A stretch of DNA of 6,889 nt from Ktedonobacter sp. (lineage in GTDB: Bacteria; Chloroflexota; Ktedonobacteria; Ktedonobacterales; Ktedonobacteraceae), in the NCBI GenBank assembly GCA_003450555.1, contig DMFQ01000188.1, forward strand, positions 1 through 6,889, written 5' to 3'. Position numbers and translations under genes: made by a program. Shown in pieces: positions 1-6,542 of the stretch (position 1 is its first letter; each line of letters opens with the position of its first letter). Below the pieces are notes generated by a model. That model had not been told where the DNA came from and searched no databases. It saw nothing but the letters and a program-made list of their open reading frames with translations.

Positions 1-705
1 CTCTGCCAGGTGCAGCCGCGCTATTGCCAGGCTTTGGTACAGTACCGGAAGATTATCGCGCAACGTTCGGCTTTGCTCAAACGAATTCGAGATAACCAGG
101 AAGATCCGCGCTTGTTGGAGTATCTGGATGAGAAGCTAACGACGCTGGCAAATGTGATTATGTTTGAGCGGCTGCGCATGCTTTCCTCCCTCAATCAGCA
201 GACCAATGTGCTGCAAGAGACGCTGAGCGGTGGGCGCGAGCAGTTGCACATTGTCTATCGACCCTCGTTCAAGGTGGATGCCGCGTGGAATACGGTGGAG
301 TCACAGCAGCATTACCTTGCTCAACTGCGCGAGATGCGCAAGAGAGAGCTGATCCAGGGAGTCTGTCTGTTGGGACCACACCGCGATGATCTGGAGTTTT
401 TGGTGAATGGCGTCAATATGCTGACTTATGGGTCACGCGGCCAGCAACGTACTACGGCACTGTCCGCGAAGCTGGCAGAGCTTGCCTATATGCGTGCAAG
501 TACGGGGGATGAGCCGGTGCTTTTGCTGGATGACGTGTTCAGCGAACTGGATACGCAGCGACGAGGGCATCTGCTGCGCGAGGTGATGCGGCACGAGCAG
601 GTGTTTTTGACGGCGACCGATCTGTCGAGTTTTCCAGAGGAGATTCTGAGCCAGGCGCATATCTATCAGGTGGTGGAAGGAGTGGTGAGGGAGACGGGGA
701 GGTGA
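1..705 (+). CDS. recF: DNA replication and repair protein RecF, C-terminal part (5' end outside window)
   Basis: RecF is an SMC-like ATPase that acts with RecO and RecR to load RecA at single-strand gaps on duplex DNA. The frame is open from base 1, so the GTG at 10 is internal and not a start. Seen directly: the GPHRDDLE motif at 373-396, the ABC-type signature SRGQQRT at 433-453, and Walker B with D-loop (LLLDDVFSELD) at 520-552. About 234 residues are visible. Family members run about 360-400, so the N-terminal Walker A and the first part of the coiled arm lie upstream. The signature and the following TTALSAKLAEL resemble Firmicute-type RecF more than the E. coli protein. The frame ends at TGA 703-705 with a complete-looking C-terminus. 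No gyrB or other usual partner follows on this strand, so recF is the last gene of its unit here. Identification is firm. Confidence 0.96.
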   Translation, partial: LCQVQPRYCQALVQYRKIIAQRSALLKRIRDNQEDPRLLEYLDEKLTTLANVIMFERLRMLSSLNQQTNVLQETLSGGREQLHIVYRPSFKVDAAWNTVESQQHYLAQLREMRKRELIQGVCLLGPHRDDLEFLVNGVNMLTYGSRGQQRTTALSAKLAELAYMRASTGDEPVLLLDDVFSELDTQRRGHLLREVMRHEQVFLTATDLSSFPEEILSQAHIYQVVEGVVRETGR

Positions 706-998
706 GTGATTGGGTGGATTATTACTCATACGGTCCTAAATATCGTTCACCATTGAAATGGATCATATAAAATACGCATCCAAACCGAATTAGCGGAAAC
801 GAAAAAGCCCAAGGCACGTGAATTGTACGTGGTTAACTCCTCAAGCTCCATTTCCGCTGACTGTAAGAAGGAGTTCCGGTGTCGAAGCTGCACTAGAAGA
901 TTATGAGCAAACTCATTCGATGCCTTACCGAATGTTGTGGTGCGCCGTGAAATGCGGCCTAATATCCCCGACGCAGTCGGGAAGAATGTGGGAGGAAT
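706..998. other. Intergenic stretch after recF, no convincing gene, possible decayed coding sequence
   Basis: This gap of 293 bases lies between the convergent recF and nmrA-like genes. No frame gives a protein I recognise. A GTG-started frame at 818-1030 (70 codons) has no Shine-Dalgarno and runs into the 3' end of the opposite gene. In another frame, around 805-906, the translation contains KARELY followed by SSSSIS and CKKEF. This loosely recalls the C-terminal helix-turn-helix of serine recombinases, but it ends in a stop and has no catalytic domain nearby. Right after the recF stop, 703-710 can pair with 721-728 (eight pairs, one of them G-T, 10-base loop), with no T-run after it. The best reading is non-coding or degenerate sequence. 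Confidence 0.45.
967..981 (-). terminator. Candidate hairpin terminator of the snoaL-like/nmrA-like operon
   Basis: CCCGAC at 967-972 and GTCGGG at 976-981 form a six-pair GC-rich stem with a three-base loop. On the minus strand it begins 17 bases after the nmrA-like stop codon, where a terminator would be expected. It is followed by GATATTA and not by a real T-run, so intrinsic termination would be weak. The position is suggestive; the function is inferred. Confidence 0.3.
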
Positions 999-1901
999 TC
1001 ATCTCTTCTCAGAACTCATTTGTTCTTTAGCGATTCTGCCGATAACCCCCTCCAACAGTGTCAGTTGGATCTCGAAAGTGCGAGCGGTCTCGGTCATGTC
1101 GTAGCACAGATTTGCGGTATCCATATAGATGCTAAGACGTATCAGACGACTCAAGGCTGGATTGACTGGCCGCATCAGGATTGACATAGCACGCATCATC
1201 GGCAGGGGTACATGGCGCTTTTTCGCCTGGCGTCCACTTACCCCTGCAAAGATTTCTGCCACCTGATTCAGCGTCAGGTTCTCTGGCCCACCTACCTCGA
1301 TCACCCGATTGTGTGCGCGAGGATCCTCGAAGGCGGTGCAGACAAAACGAGCGACATCCTCCACCGCCACAAAATTGACTGGATTATTACCCCGCCCAAA
1401 GATGGTGGTCTTGCGCTGCTTCAGAATGGGTTGACCGATCAACTGGGCCCAGAGGTCCATGAATGCACTGGGGCGGATAATAGTGAAGCTCAGGCCGCTG
1501 GCGCGGAGATACTCTTCCGTGCGGTACTTGATGCGGGAGAACTCCACTGGAGCATTTGGACTGGCACCCATAACAGAAATAAACACAAAGTGTTTCACGC
1601 CTGCTACTTTGGCCGCATCGATTAGCTGACAATTGCCAGCATCATCAACCGTTTGAGGATTGTTGTCGCCCTTTCCGGTGAGGGCATGAGCCGCCGCCAG
1701 CACCTGCTCAACCCCCTGGCAGGCGCTCAGAAGGGAGGCTGGATCGCGGAGGTCGCCACTCACCACCTCTACCCCTTGTTGCTTCAGATGAGCAAGATTA
1801 AGCGGGGTTCTTGTCATCACGCGTACTGGTTTGCCTTGCGCGAGCAGGCTCTGAGCAACAATGCTGCCAAGATGCCCACTGGCCCCAACGATCAAGATCA
1901 T
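999..1901 (-). CDS. NmrA-like / atypical SDR family NAD(P)-binding protein
   Basis: This 300-residue cytosolic Rossmann-fold protein belongs to the NmrA/atypical short-chain dehydrogenase group, which contains redox sensors and NAD(P)H-dependent reductases. The dinucleotide-binding glycine motif GASGHLG is at residues 6-12. Arginine-rich VMTRTP at 28-33 follows strand 2 and hints at NADP(H) preference. GDLRDP at 49-54 sits in the expected adenine-contact position. FISVMGA (107-113), the SRIKYRTEEYLRASG helix (122-136), IIRPSAF (141-147) and the late GGPENLTLNQVA stretch (204-215) all match the family. The length is typical. ATG 1901 is chosen because AAGGAG lies six bases upstream and the glycine motif starts at residue 6, as usual. 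It is the second gene of an operon, ten bases after the SnoaL-like gene. The substrate cannot be read from sequence; an NADP(H)-dependent reductase or isomerase and a redox sensor are both possible. Confidence 0.9.
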   Translation of the reverse strand: MILIVGASGHLGSIVAQSLLAQGKPVRVMTRTPLNLAHLKQQGVEVVSGDLRDPASLLSACQGVEQVLAAAHALTGKGDNNPQTVDDAGNCQLIDAAKVAGVKHFVFISVMGASPNAPVEFSRIKYRTEEYLRASGLSFTIIRPSAFMDLWAQLIGQPILKQRKTTIFGRGNNPVNFVAVEDVARFVCTAFEDPRAHNRVIEVGGPENLTLNQVAEIFAGVSGRQAKKRHVPLPMMRAMSILMRPVNPALSRLIRLSIYMDTANLCYDMTETARTFEIQLTLLEGVIGRIAKEQMSSEKR

Positions 1902-1907
1902 GTCCGG

Positions 1908-1913
1908 CTCCTT
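1908..1913 (-). promoter_or_regulatory. Shine-Dalgarno of the nmrA-like gene, overlapping the upstream stop codon
   Basis: On the minus strand the sequence reads TAAGGAG, six bases, then ATG. The TAA stop of the SnoaL-like gene (1914-1912) shares two bases with the AAGGAG ribosome binding site (1913-1908). This tight packing fixes the nmrA-like start at 1901 and suggests translational coupling between the two genes. Confidence 0.75.
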
Positions 1914-2313
1914 ATTGTAGCGTCTGTACTGGCTCGATATACAACCGTGCCCAAATCATCTGGTCAGCTTGCATACCCTGGAGGGTCACGCCCCACACAT
2001 TGAACTTCTTACCATCGGTCTGGGTTCCATGATAGTGCACTTCGGCCCATACAGTGTCTCCTTCCACCACCTCGTTGAGGATCTCTACCTGCACATCTGG
2101 AACCGTCGTGAAGAAGAAGCTCCAATTTTTCCGCACTCCTGCTTGTCCGGTAAAGTTCCTCTCCGGGTGGACAGGCTGCTCGCTGCGAAAGTCTGGAGCA
2201 AAGCAAGCCACCATAGCGTCAAGATCGTGGCGATTCAGGGCTTGAATCATGCGCTCGAATACCAATTTGGGTGACGAATGTGTTTGCGCACTCTGTATTT
2301 GTTCCTCTAACAT
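1912..2313 (-). CDS. SnoaL-like / NTF2-fold protein
   Basis: This 133-residue protein has the profile of the SnoaL-like NTF2 superfamily. An N-terminal helix pair, LVFERMIQALNRHDLDAMVACFAPDF (residues 17-42), is followed by a curved sheet with the typical alternating strands PDVQVEILNEVVEGDTVWAEVHYHGTQ (72-98) and GVRKNWSFFFTTVPD (59-73). Family members are small polyketide cyclases, isomerases, dehydratases or simple ligand carriers, with a cone-shaped pocket lined by acidic and His residues. The exact activity cannot be predicted here. The ATG at 2313 gives the usual N-terminal length, although the ribosome binding site is weak (AGAAAGAGAAAA on the minus strand). It is the first gene of the operon with the nmrA-like gene, which suggests both act on the same small molecule. 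The divergent XRE/NB-ARC gene is a plausible regulator. Confidence 0.85.
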   Translation of the reverse strand: MLEEQIQSAQTHSSPKLVFERMIQALNRHDLDAMVACFAPDFRSEQPVHPERNFTGQAGVRKNWSFFFTTVPDVQVEILNEVVEGDTVWAEVHYHGTQTDGKKFNVWGVTLQGMQADQMIWARLYIEPVQTLQ

Positions 2314-2340
2314 TGAAAATTTTCTCTTTCTTAAATGTAA

Positions 2341-2368
2341 CTCATCCCTTTTCTAAACTTCTGATGAG
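2341..2368. repeat. Short inverted repeat, possible operator half-sites
   Basis: CTCATC at 2341-2346 is the exact reverse complement of GATGAG at 2363-2368, with 16 bases between. The half-site centres are 22 bases apart, about two helical turns. It sits about 30 bases upstream of the SnoaL-like start codon. A six-base match can arise by chance. Confidence 0.25.
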
Positions 2369-2385
2369 AGTATAAATGGTTATGC

Positions 2386-2410
2386 TGGTTTCCACCATGA
2401 GGAAACACCA
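2386..2410. repeat. Imperfect palindrome, possible operator
   Basis: GTTTCC at 2388-2393 and GGAAAC at 2401-2406 are exact inverted copies around a seven-base centre. Allowing a two-base bulge, TGG at 2386-2388 also pairs with CCA at 2408-2410. The element lies between the two divergent genes, where a regulator of both would bind. Function is inferred from position only. Confidence 0.3.
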
Positions 2411-2428
2411 CATAATTACCACATATTT
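2407..2428 (+). repeat. Tandem 11-bp direct repeat just upstream of the regulator promoter
   Basis: ACCACATAATT (2407-2417) is followed at once by ACCACATATTT (2418-2428), with ten of eleven positions identical. The period equals one helical turn, so two protein subunits would bind on the same DNA face. It abuts the candidate -35 of the regulator promoter. Direct repeats with 11-bp spacing next to -35 are known for SARP-type activators, but no SARP DNA-binding domain is encoded in this window. Confidence 0.45.
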
Positions 2429-2454
2429 TTCGACGCCAGAGATTGTGCTATTAT
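2426..2454 (+). promoter_or_regulatory. Weak sigma-70-like promoter candidate for the XRE/NB-ARC gene
   Basis: TATTAT at 2449-2454 is a fair -10 element. Seventeen bases upstream, TTTTTC at 2426-2431 is a poor match to a -35 box, which would fit a promoter that depends on an activator. The start codon lies 51 bases after the -10. Confidence 0.3.
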
Positions 2455-2505
2455 GTTGGAAGAGTTTTCTTATGAAGCAGGAAGGACAGTTGACGAGAAG
2501 ACGAT

Positions 2506-4569
2506 ATGAAGAATCAGACGAGCTTCGGGGCGCTACTCAGGCGCTATCGCGTGGCTGCAGGCCTCTCGCAGGAAGCTCTGGCAGCACGTGCCAGCCTCAG
2601 TACGCGCGCAATCAGTGATCTTGAGCGCGGTATCAATCGCACGCCGCACTATGATACGCTATCACTCTTGACGGGCGCCCTTTCCCTGTCCTCACAACAA
2701 CGTGCATTGCTCCAGGCAAGCGCCCGACCGGAGATAGCTCCTATAACCCCTGATACTTCAAGTGCCTCTGCTGTTCATACCGTCCCTTCCTCGTTCAGGC
2801 TTCCTGTACCACCCACCTCTTTGATTGGCCGTGAGCAGGACCTCTCTCGTGCGATTGCTCTCATCCGGCGTGACAAGGTGCGCCTGCTTACGTTGACAGG
2901 GCCAAGCGGCGTGGGCAAAACACGGCTCGCGCTCCAGATCGCGCAGGAGCTCTCCACTAGCTTTGAAGATGGTATTTGCTTTGTACCGCTTGCTTCGCTG
3001 CGTGATGCTACACTTGTGCCAGAGGTTGTCGCTCAGACACTCGGATTGCGCGAGCAAGTGGGAATTCGACTCTCTGAGCAAGTTCGGGTCTTCTTACAGA
3101 ACAAGCACTTTTTGCTTGTGCTCGACAATTATGAGCAAGTACTGGAGGCCGCCTCGTTCGTTGCTGATCTGCTCGCAACATGTCCCCGTTTGTTTGTGCT
3201 TGTGACGAGCCGAACGCCGCTGCGGCTGCGCGCCGAACAGGAACTTCTGCTTGCCCCACTTTCTTTAGTAGATGCTGTCACCCTCTTTTACGAGCGGGCG
3301 CAGGCAGTACGACCGCAGGGGGATTATACAATGCCTGTTGTGGCGGCCATCTGTGAGCGGGTGGATCGCCTCCCACTCGCTATCGAGCTAGCTGCGATGC
3401 ATATTAAAGTGCTCTCCTTACCTGAGCTACATGAGCGGCTCGCCAACCGCCTTGCGCTCTTACGCGGTGGAGCACGAGACCTGCCAACACGCCAGCAGAC
3501 GATGGAGGACGCTATTGCCTGGAGTTACGAACTGCTCACGCAGGAACAACAGCGGTGTTTTCGCGTGCTGGGAGTCTTCGTAGGGGGTTGGACGCTCGAA
3601 GCGGCTAAGGCGGTTTGCTGGGCCGAAGGAGAGATGGCCTCTGAAGAGTCTATCCTCACGCTTGCTGCCCTGGTTGATGCCAGCCTCGTTCAGGCGGAGA
3701 TGCCAGTATGGGGCGTAGTACGCTTCAGCATGCTGGAGATTTTTCGAGAGTACGCCCTCGAACGTTTGCTCGAGGCAGGCGAGAAAGAACAGTATAGGCG
3801 TCGGCATGCCGCCTATTATGCCAGCCTGGCCGAGATAGTCATCGCGCACTTTGGATCGGAGCCAGGAGTACGCGACGCGCACTTTGCATTGGCACAGGAA
3901 TTGCCCAATGCCCGCGCGGCGTTGCAATGGGCAGAGGAGAATCATGAGGCAGAACTGGGCTTGCAGCTGGCAGGCTTCACGCGCCTCTGGCATGTCCGCG
4001 GTCAAATGAGCGAGGCCGAGAGATGGCTCGAACGCATGCTGGCGCTGGACCTGTGGGCGCGAGAGCAGGGAGTGCGCACTGCGCCACTCACGCTGCGCAT
4101 ACAGAGACTCTACGGCTTAGGACGAACGCTGGTGCGCGATGGGAAGGTGGAACGCGGTGCCGAGGGCTTTGCGAAAGAAGCATTGCAGTTGGCGCAGAGC
4201 ATCGGCGACCGGAACGGAATCAGCAACGCCTTCGTCACGCTCGGTCTGATCGCTAAGGCGAGCGGCAAGCTCGATGAGGCGAAGAGCGCCTTAACTGAAG
4301 GTTATACTCATGCAAAGGCGATAAGAAGATATTGGTCTCATGAATCGTGCCCAGGTGCAACTTGCAGAGATAGCACAGATGCAGGGAGACGTTATCCGTG
4401 CTACGGCGCTCTTAGAAGAAGCTCTGGCCAACGCACAAGCCATGGATATAGGGTGGGATATCGCCATGATCACGGCCCAGCTCGGACACCTGGCTTGCCA
4501 GCAACAGAACTATGCTCTGGCCAAAGCGCGTTACCGAGAAAGCCTTGTGCTCTACGGCGCGTTCGGTAG
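2506..4569 (+). CDS. XRE HTH / NB-ARC ATPase / TPR transcriptional regulator, frameshifted near its 3' end
   Basis: This is a large signal-transducing ATPase regulator. An N-terminal XRE helix-turn-helix (residues ~7-62, with [24 protein letters not shown]) binds DNA. A linker rich in Pro, Ser and Thr (~75-103) leads to an NB-ARC-type ATPase: Walker A GPSGVGKT (132-139), Walker B LLVLDN (203-208), the [14 protein letters not shown] sensor region (231-244) and [10 protein letters not shown] (288-297). A winged-helix segment and TPR-like helices follow from ~480. ATG 2506 is the first start after an in-frame TGA at 2491-2493, with GAGAAG five bases upstream. The frame is normal to residue 606 (base 4323). 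Residues 607-687 as read are out-of-frame sequence, rich in Arg and Cys, ending at TAG 4567-4569. The true C-terminus lies in the next frame. It is transcribed away from the snoaL-like/nmrA-like operon, a common arrangement for a dedicated regulator; the target and ligand are unknown. Confidence 0.85.
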   Translation: MKNQTSFGALLRRYRVAAGLSQEALAARASLSTRAISDLERGINRTPHYDTLSLLTGALSLSSQQRALLQASARPEIAPITPDTSSASAVHTVPSSFRLPVPPTSLIGREQDLSRAIALIRRDKVRLLTLTGPSGVGKTRLALQIAQELSTSFEDGICFVPLASLRDATLVPEVVAQTLGLREQVGIRLSEQVRVFLQNKHFLLVLDNYEQVLEAASFVADLLATCPRLFVLVTSRTPLRLRAEQELLLAPLSLVDAVTLFYERAQAVRPQGDYTMPVVAAICERVDRLPLAIELAAMHIKVLSLPELHERLANRLALLRGGARDLPTRQQTMEDAIAWSYELLTQEQQRCFRVLGVFVGGWTLEAAKAVCWAEGEMASEESILTLAALVDASLVQAEMPVWGVVRFSMLEIFREYALERLLEAGEKEQYRRRHAAYYASLAEIVIAHFGSEPGVRDAHFALAQELPNARAALQWAEENHEAELGLQLAGFTRLWHVRGQMSEAERWLERMLALDLWAREQGVRTAPLTLRIQRLYGLGRTLVRDGKVERGAEGFAKEALQLAQSIGDRNGISNAFVTLGLIAKASGKLDEAKSALTEGYTHAKAIRRYWSHESCPGATCRDSTDAGRRYPCYGALRRSSGQRTSHGYRVGYRHDHGPARTPGLPATELCSGQSALPRKPCALRRVR

Positions 4570-4846
4570 CCCCAACTATATTGCCTTGTGCCTGGAGGGT
4601 TTCGCTGCTGCTGTATGTGCAGAAGGGCACTATTTGCAGGCAGTACGGCTTTGTGCTGTGGCGGCGGCCCTGCGCGAGCAGGCACAGGCACCTCTGCCAC
4701 CAGCCGAGCGCGCAGCATTCGAGCAGACGGTTGCCACCGCAAAAGCGGCGATTGGTGAGCCAGCGTTTGAAGAGGAATGGGCTGTTGGGTCTAAATTGAC
4801 GCAGGACGAAGCGATTGATTATGCTTTGTTGGATGTGAGTGAGTAG
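4325..4846 (+). pseudogene. C-terminal TPR part of the XRE/NB-ARC regulator, in the +1 frame
   Basis: This is the missing end of the regulator. The frame has a stop at 4322-4324, then reads [22 protein letters not shown], joining the upstream frame exactly after AKAI if one A of 4323-4324 is skipped. The join restores the TPR repeat: [14 protein letters not shown] parallels the next unit, [13 protein letters not shown]. Further TPR-like units follow ([15 protein letters not shown]). The protein then ends in the standard tail of this family: an ALREQ..APLPPAERAAFEQTV stretch, then EDA-like LTQDEAIDYALLDVSE before TAG 4844-4846. The segment adds 173 residues, for a total of 779. The ATG at 4340 has no ribosome binding site, so I do not regard this as a separate gene. 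Whether the break is real, programmed or a sequencing error cannot be decided from one sequence. Confidence 0.8.
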
Positions 4847-4872
4847 TAGTGTGCATATTGCGTTTCTAATAA

Positions 4873-4898
4873 TGCATGGCGCCTGTTGTGCCAATGTA
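4873..4898. terminator. Imperfect hairpin between convergent genes, possible weak terminator
   Basis: TGCATGGCGC (4873-4882) can pair with GTGCCAATGTA (4888-4898) as a ten-pair stem with two G-T pairs, one bulged A and a five-base loop. It lies in the 61-base gap between the ends of the regulator and the DUF4129 gene. A T-rich run (4914-4922) follows only after about 15 bases on the plus strand and none follows on the minus strand, so a role as terminator is tentative. Confidence 0.25.
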
Positions 4899-4907
4899 CG
4901 TGTGATA

Positions 4908-6542
4908 TCACTGCTTTGTTTTAGGCTGACGCCATTTTTGTTCGAGGGTGGTCCACTGCTGGCGTACCTGAGTAACTTCTGCGTCATCGGGTACCTTGCC
5001 GCCGTAGCGGGTGGCGGTATAGGCGGCGGTGACGACGACGAGCTGCGGTTCAGCTAGCGGCGTTTTCTCGTCAAGGCGCTGCTGGAATTCGTAGGGGGTC
5101 TCGTTTTTGCTACGTGGATAGCCATGCATGGCAGCGCCCTTGAGGAGCGCGCGATACACTTCGCGGATACTGCGCGCCGTAGGCTCACCCTGAATTTCCT
5201 CTACATCAACATGCTCTTGTTCGGTTGCTTTCTGAGGGAAGAAACGCCCGAAGAGGGCACGCAGCATAGATTTGAGCTGGCTCCAGAAGAGACTCCATGA
5301 CCAGAGGCTTTCATGCAGATCCATTCCGCGCCTCTTCCCGGTCGCCCTCCTGGCACGCCTGCGCCGCATTGCCCAGCGAATGATAACCACGGCAAGGATG
5401 ATGAGCAGCAGCGGTATGATGATTTTGAGGAATTGTGTGGCGAAGGCGGCAATAGCGTCCGCTTGGGGCGGTACAAATTTTCGATTTCTTGGTGCCGCGC
5501 CTTTAGGTATGTTGACGCGCGGTGGCTGGGCTGGGAAGAGTGAGAACCACCAGCTAAAGAGCCAGAAGATAGGCGTGACCAGGAAAACGATGACAGATGC
5601 CACTGCTTGTATCAGCACATTATAGAGCTGTGCTAATAAGGACGAAGCTTGTTGAGTATCCGCCAGAATGGCAGAGCTGGCGGTGGTGCCAATCAGCCAG
5701 GATATGATGAAGAGGGTGACACCGACTATTCCGATGGTCATCAGCACAGAGCGCTCTTGCATAGCGACGTCGCCCTGAAGACCGATGGGATGGTTGTGGC
5801 GCACAAAGGAGATGCGAGCGAGGGCATGGGCGGCGAGCGACAGAAACAAGAAGACGGGCACTAGTAGTAACAAGGTCAGCTCGTCATTGAGGGGAATTTG
5901 AGCGTTGGCCTGACCTGCGCGCGCGAGTATCACCACGATGATGACCCCCATACCGAGGCGTAATTCTCCAAAGACGTGGGAAGGTTCATATTCACGATAC
6001 AAGAGGCGCACGCTGCGCCAGCACAAGTAAAGCGAGAGTGCGACGGCGCTGAAGAGATGATAGGCCTGCTGGTTAAACAAGAGAATATCATTCAACAGAG
6101 CGAAGAGCCAGCGGGGATCGAAGAAAAAGGTCGTATGACTATAGATGGAGGACCAGATAATAAAGAGGATTATGAGTGTGACAAAAAGAATGAGCAAGGG
6201 TGAACCGGACAGGGTGTTTTTTGCGTTGTTGCTGCTTTCATCATCGCCTGAAGATGGCGTTGAAGCTTTTACGGCACGCTGCTCTAGTAGAGTGAGGATC
6301 AACTGAGTGCCGAGGAGAAGGACAAAAGGTGCCCAGAGCGGCATGAGTGGGCTGTGTGTCTGAAAGAGGCCAAAGCCCGCCAGGCCGATCAGGGTGGCGT
6401 CTATCCAGCAGGCTTCCATGGCGGCAAAAAGGAATGGGAGGAGTATTTCACCGAGGCTAGGAGCTTCGGCCAGTTGATTTGGGCGCCTAAACAGGGGGTG
6501 TATTCTTTGTTCGTTTTCTGGTTGCGCTGATTTTTGGTTCAT
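4908..6542 (-). CDS. Multi-spanning membrane protein with C-terminal DUF4129 domain
   Basis: This 544-residue integral membrane protein has about eight hydrophobic segments. Numbered from the ATG, they include ~35-60, 70-88, 114-132, 160-178, 197-208 with 222-245, 265-285, 308-335 and 369-390. A basic stretch RWAMRRRRARRATGKRR (~389-405) marks the cytosolic side. The C-terminus (~455-535) is a DUF4129 domain: SIREVYRALLKGAAMHGYPR, ETPYEFQQRLDE, then YTATRYGG. In other bacteria this domain is commonly attached to transglutaminase-like proteins or encoded near DUF58 and MoxR genes; no papain-like catalytic domain is visible in this protein. ATG 6542 is preferred over GTG 6551 because AGGGGTG lies six bases upstream of it and a TATTAT box (6568-6563) would leave only a few bases before the GTG. 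It converges with the regulator and diverges from the next gene. The biochemical role is unknown. Confidence 0.85.
   Translation of the reverse strand: MNQKSAQPENEQRIHPLFRRPNQLAEAPSLGEILLPFLFAAMEACWIDATLIGLAGFGLFQTHSPLMPLWAPFVLLLGTQLILTLLEQRAVKASTPSSGDDESSNNAKNTLSGSPLLILFVTLIILFIIWSSIYSHTTFFFDPRWLFALLNDILLFNQQAYHLFSAVALSLYLCWRSVRLLYREYEPSHVFGELRLGMGVIIVVILARAGQANAQIPLNDELTLLLLVPVFLFLSLAAHALARISFVRHNHPIGLQGDVAMQERSVLMTIGIVGVTLFIISWLIGTTASSAILADTQQASSLLAQLYNVLIQAVASVIVFLVTPIFWLFSWWFSLFPAQPPRVNIPKGAAPRNRKFVPPQADAIAAFATQFLKIIIPLLLIILAVVIIRWAMRRRRARRATGKRRGMDLHESLWSWSLFWSQLKSMLRALFGRFFPQKATEQEHVDVEEIQGEPTARSIREVYRALLKGAAMHGYPRSKNETPYEFQQRLDEKTPLAEPQLVVVTAAYTATRYGGKVPDDAEVTQVRQQWTTLEQKWRQPKTKQ

Larger units (their letters stand above)
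2314..2505. promoter_or_regulatory. Divergent promoter region between the snoaL-like operon and the XRE/NB-ARC regulator
   Basis: This 192-base gap is more AT-rich than the flanking genes and must hold promoters for both directions. It contains several short repeats, listed separately. TATAAA at 2371-2376 (plus), or TATACT read on the minus strand at 2374-2369, could be a -10 element in either direction, but neither has a good -35 at the standard distance. An open frame of 80 codons from 2376 to 2618 is only the upstream extension of an alternate frame into the regulator gene. Confidence 0.6.

Noticed and set aside
703..728. Terminator hairpin directly after recF
   Set aside because: Eight weak pairs, including a G-T, start inside the stop codon. 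The loop is ten bases and no T-run follows.
818..1030. 70-codon plus-strand frame starting with GTG as a real gene
   Set aside because: There is no Shine-Dalgarno, it overlaps the 3' end of the nmrA-like gene in antisense, and its sequence matches no family I recognise.
3460..4005. Long minus-strand frame of 181 codons inside the regulator gene
   Set aside because: It is antisense to well-conserved NB-ARC/TPR coding sequence and has no family features.
4340..4846. Separate small TPR gene starting at ATG 4340
   Set aside because: There is no ribosome binding site, and the protein-like sequence continues upstream of the ATG to 4325, joining the regulator in register. It is the end of the frameshifted gene.
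4902..4911. Perfect ten-base palindrome GTGATATCAC at the DUF4129 stop codon
   Set aside because: It has no loop, so it cannot form a stable hairpin. It overlaps coding sequence at the very end of a gene, and palindromes of this size occur by chance.
4412..4987. Minus-strand frame of 191 codons across the convergent gap
   Set aside because: It overlaps both the regulator's C-terminus and the end of the DUF4129 gene in other frames. Its composition is typical of a shadow frame.
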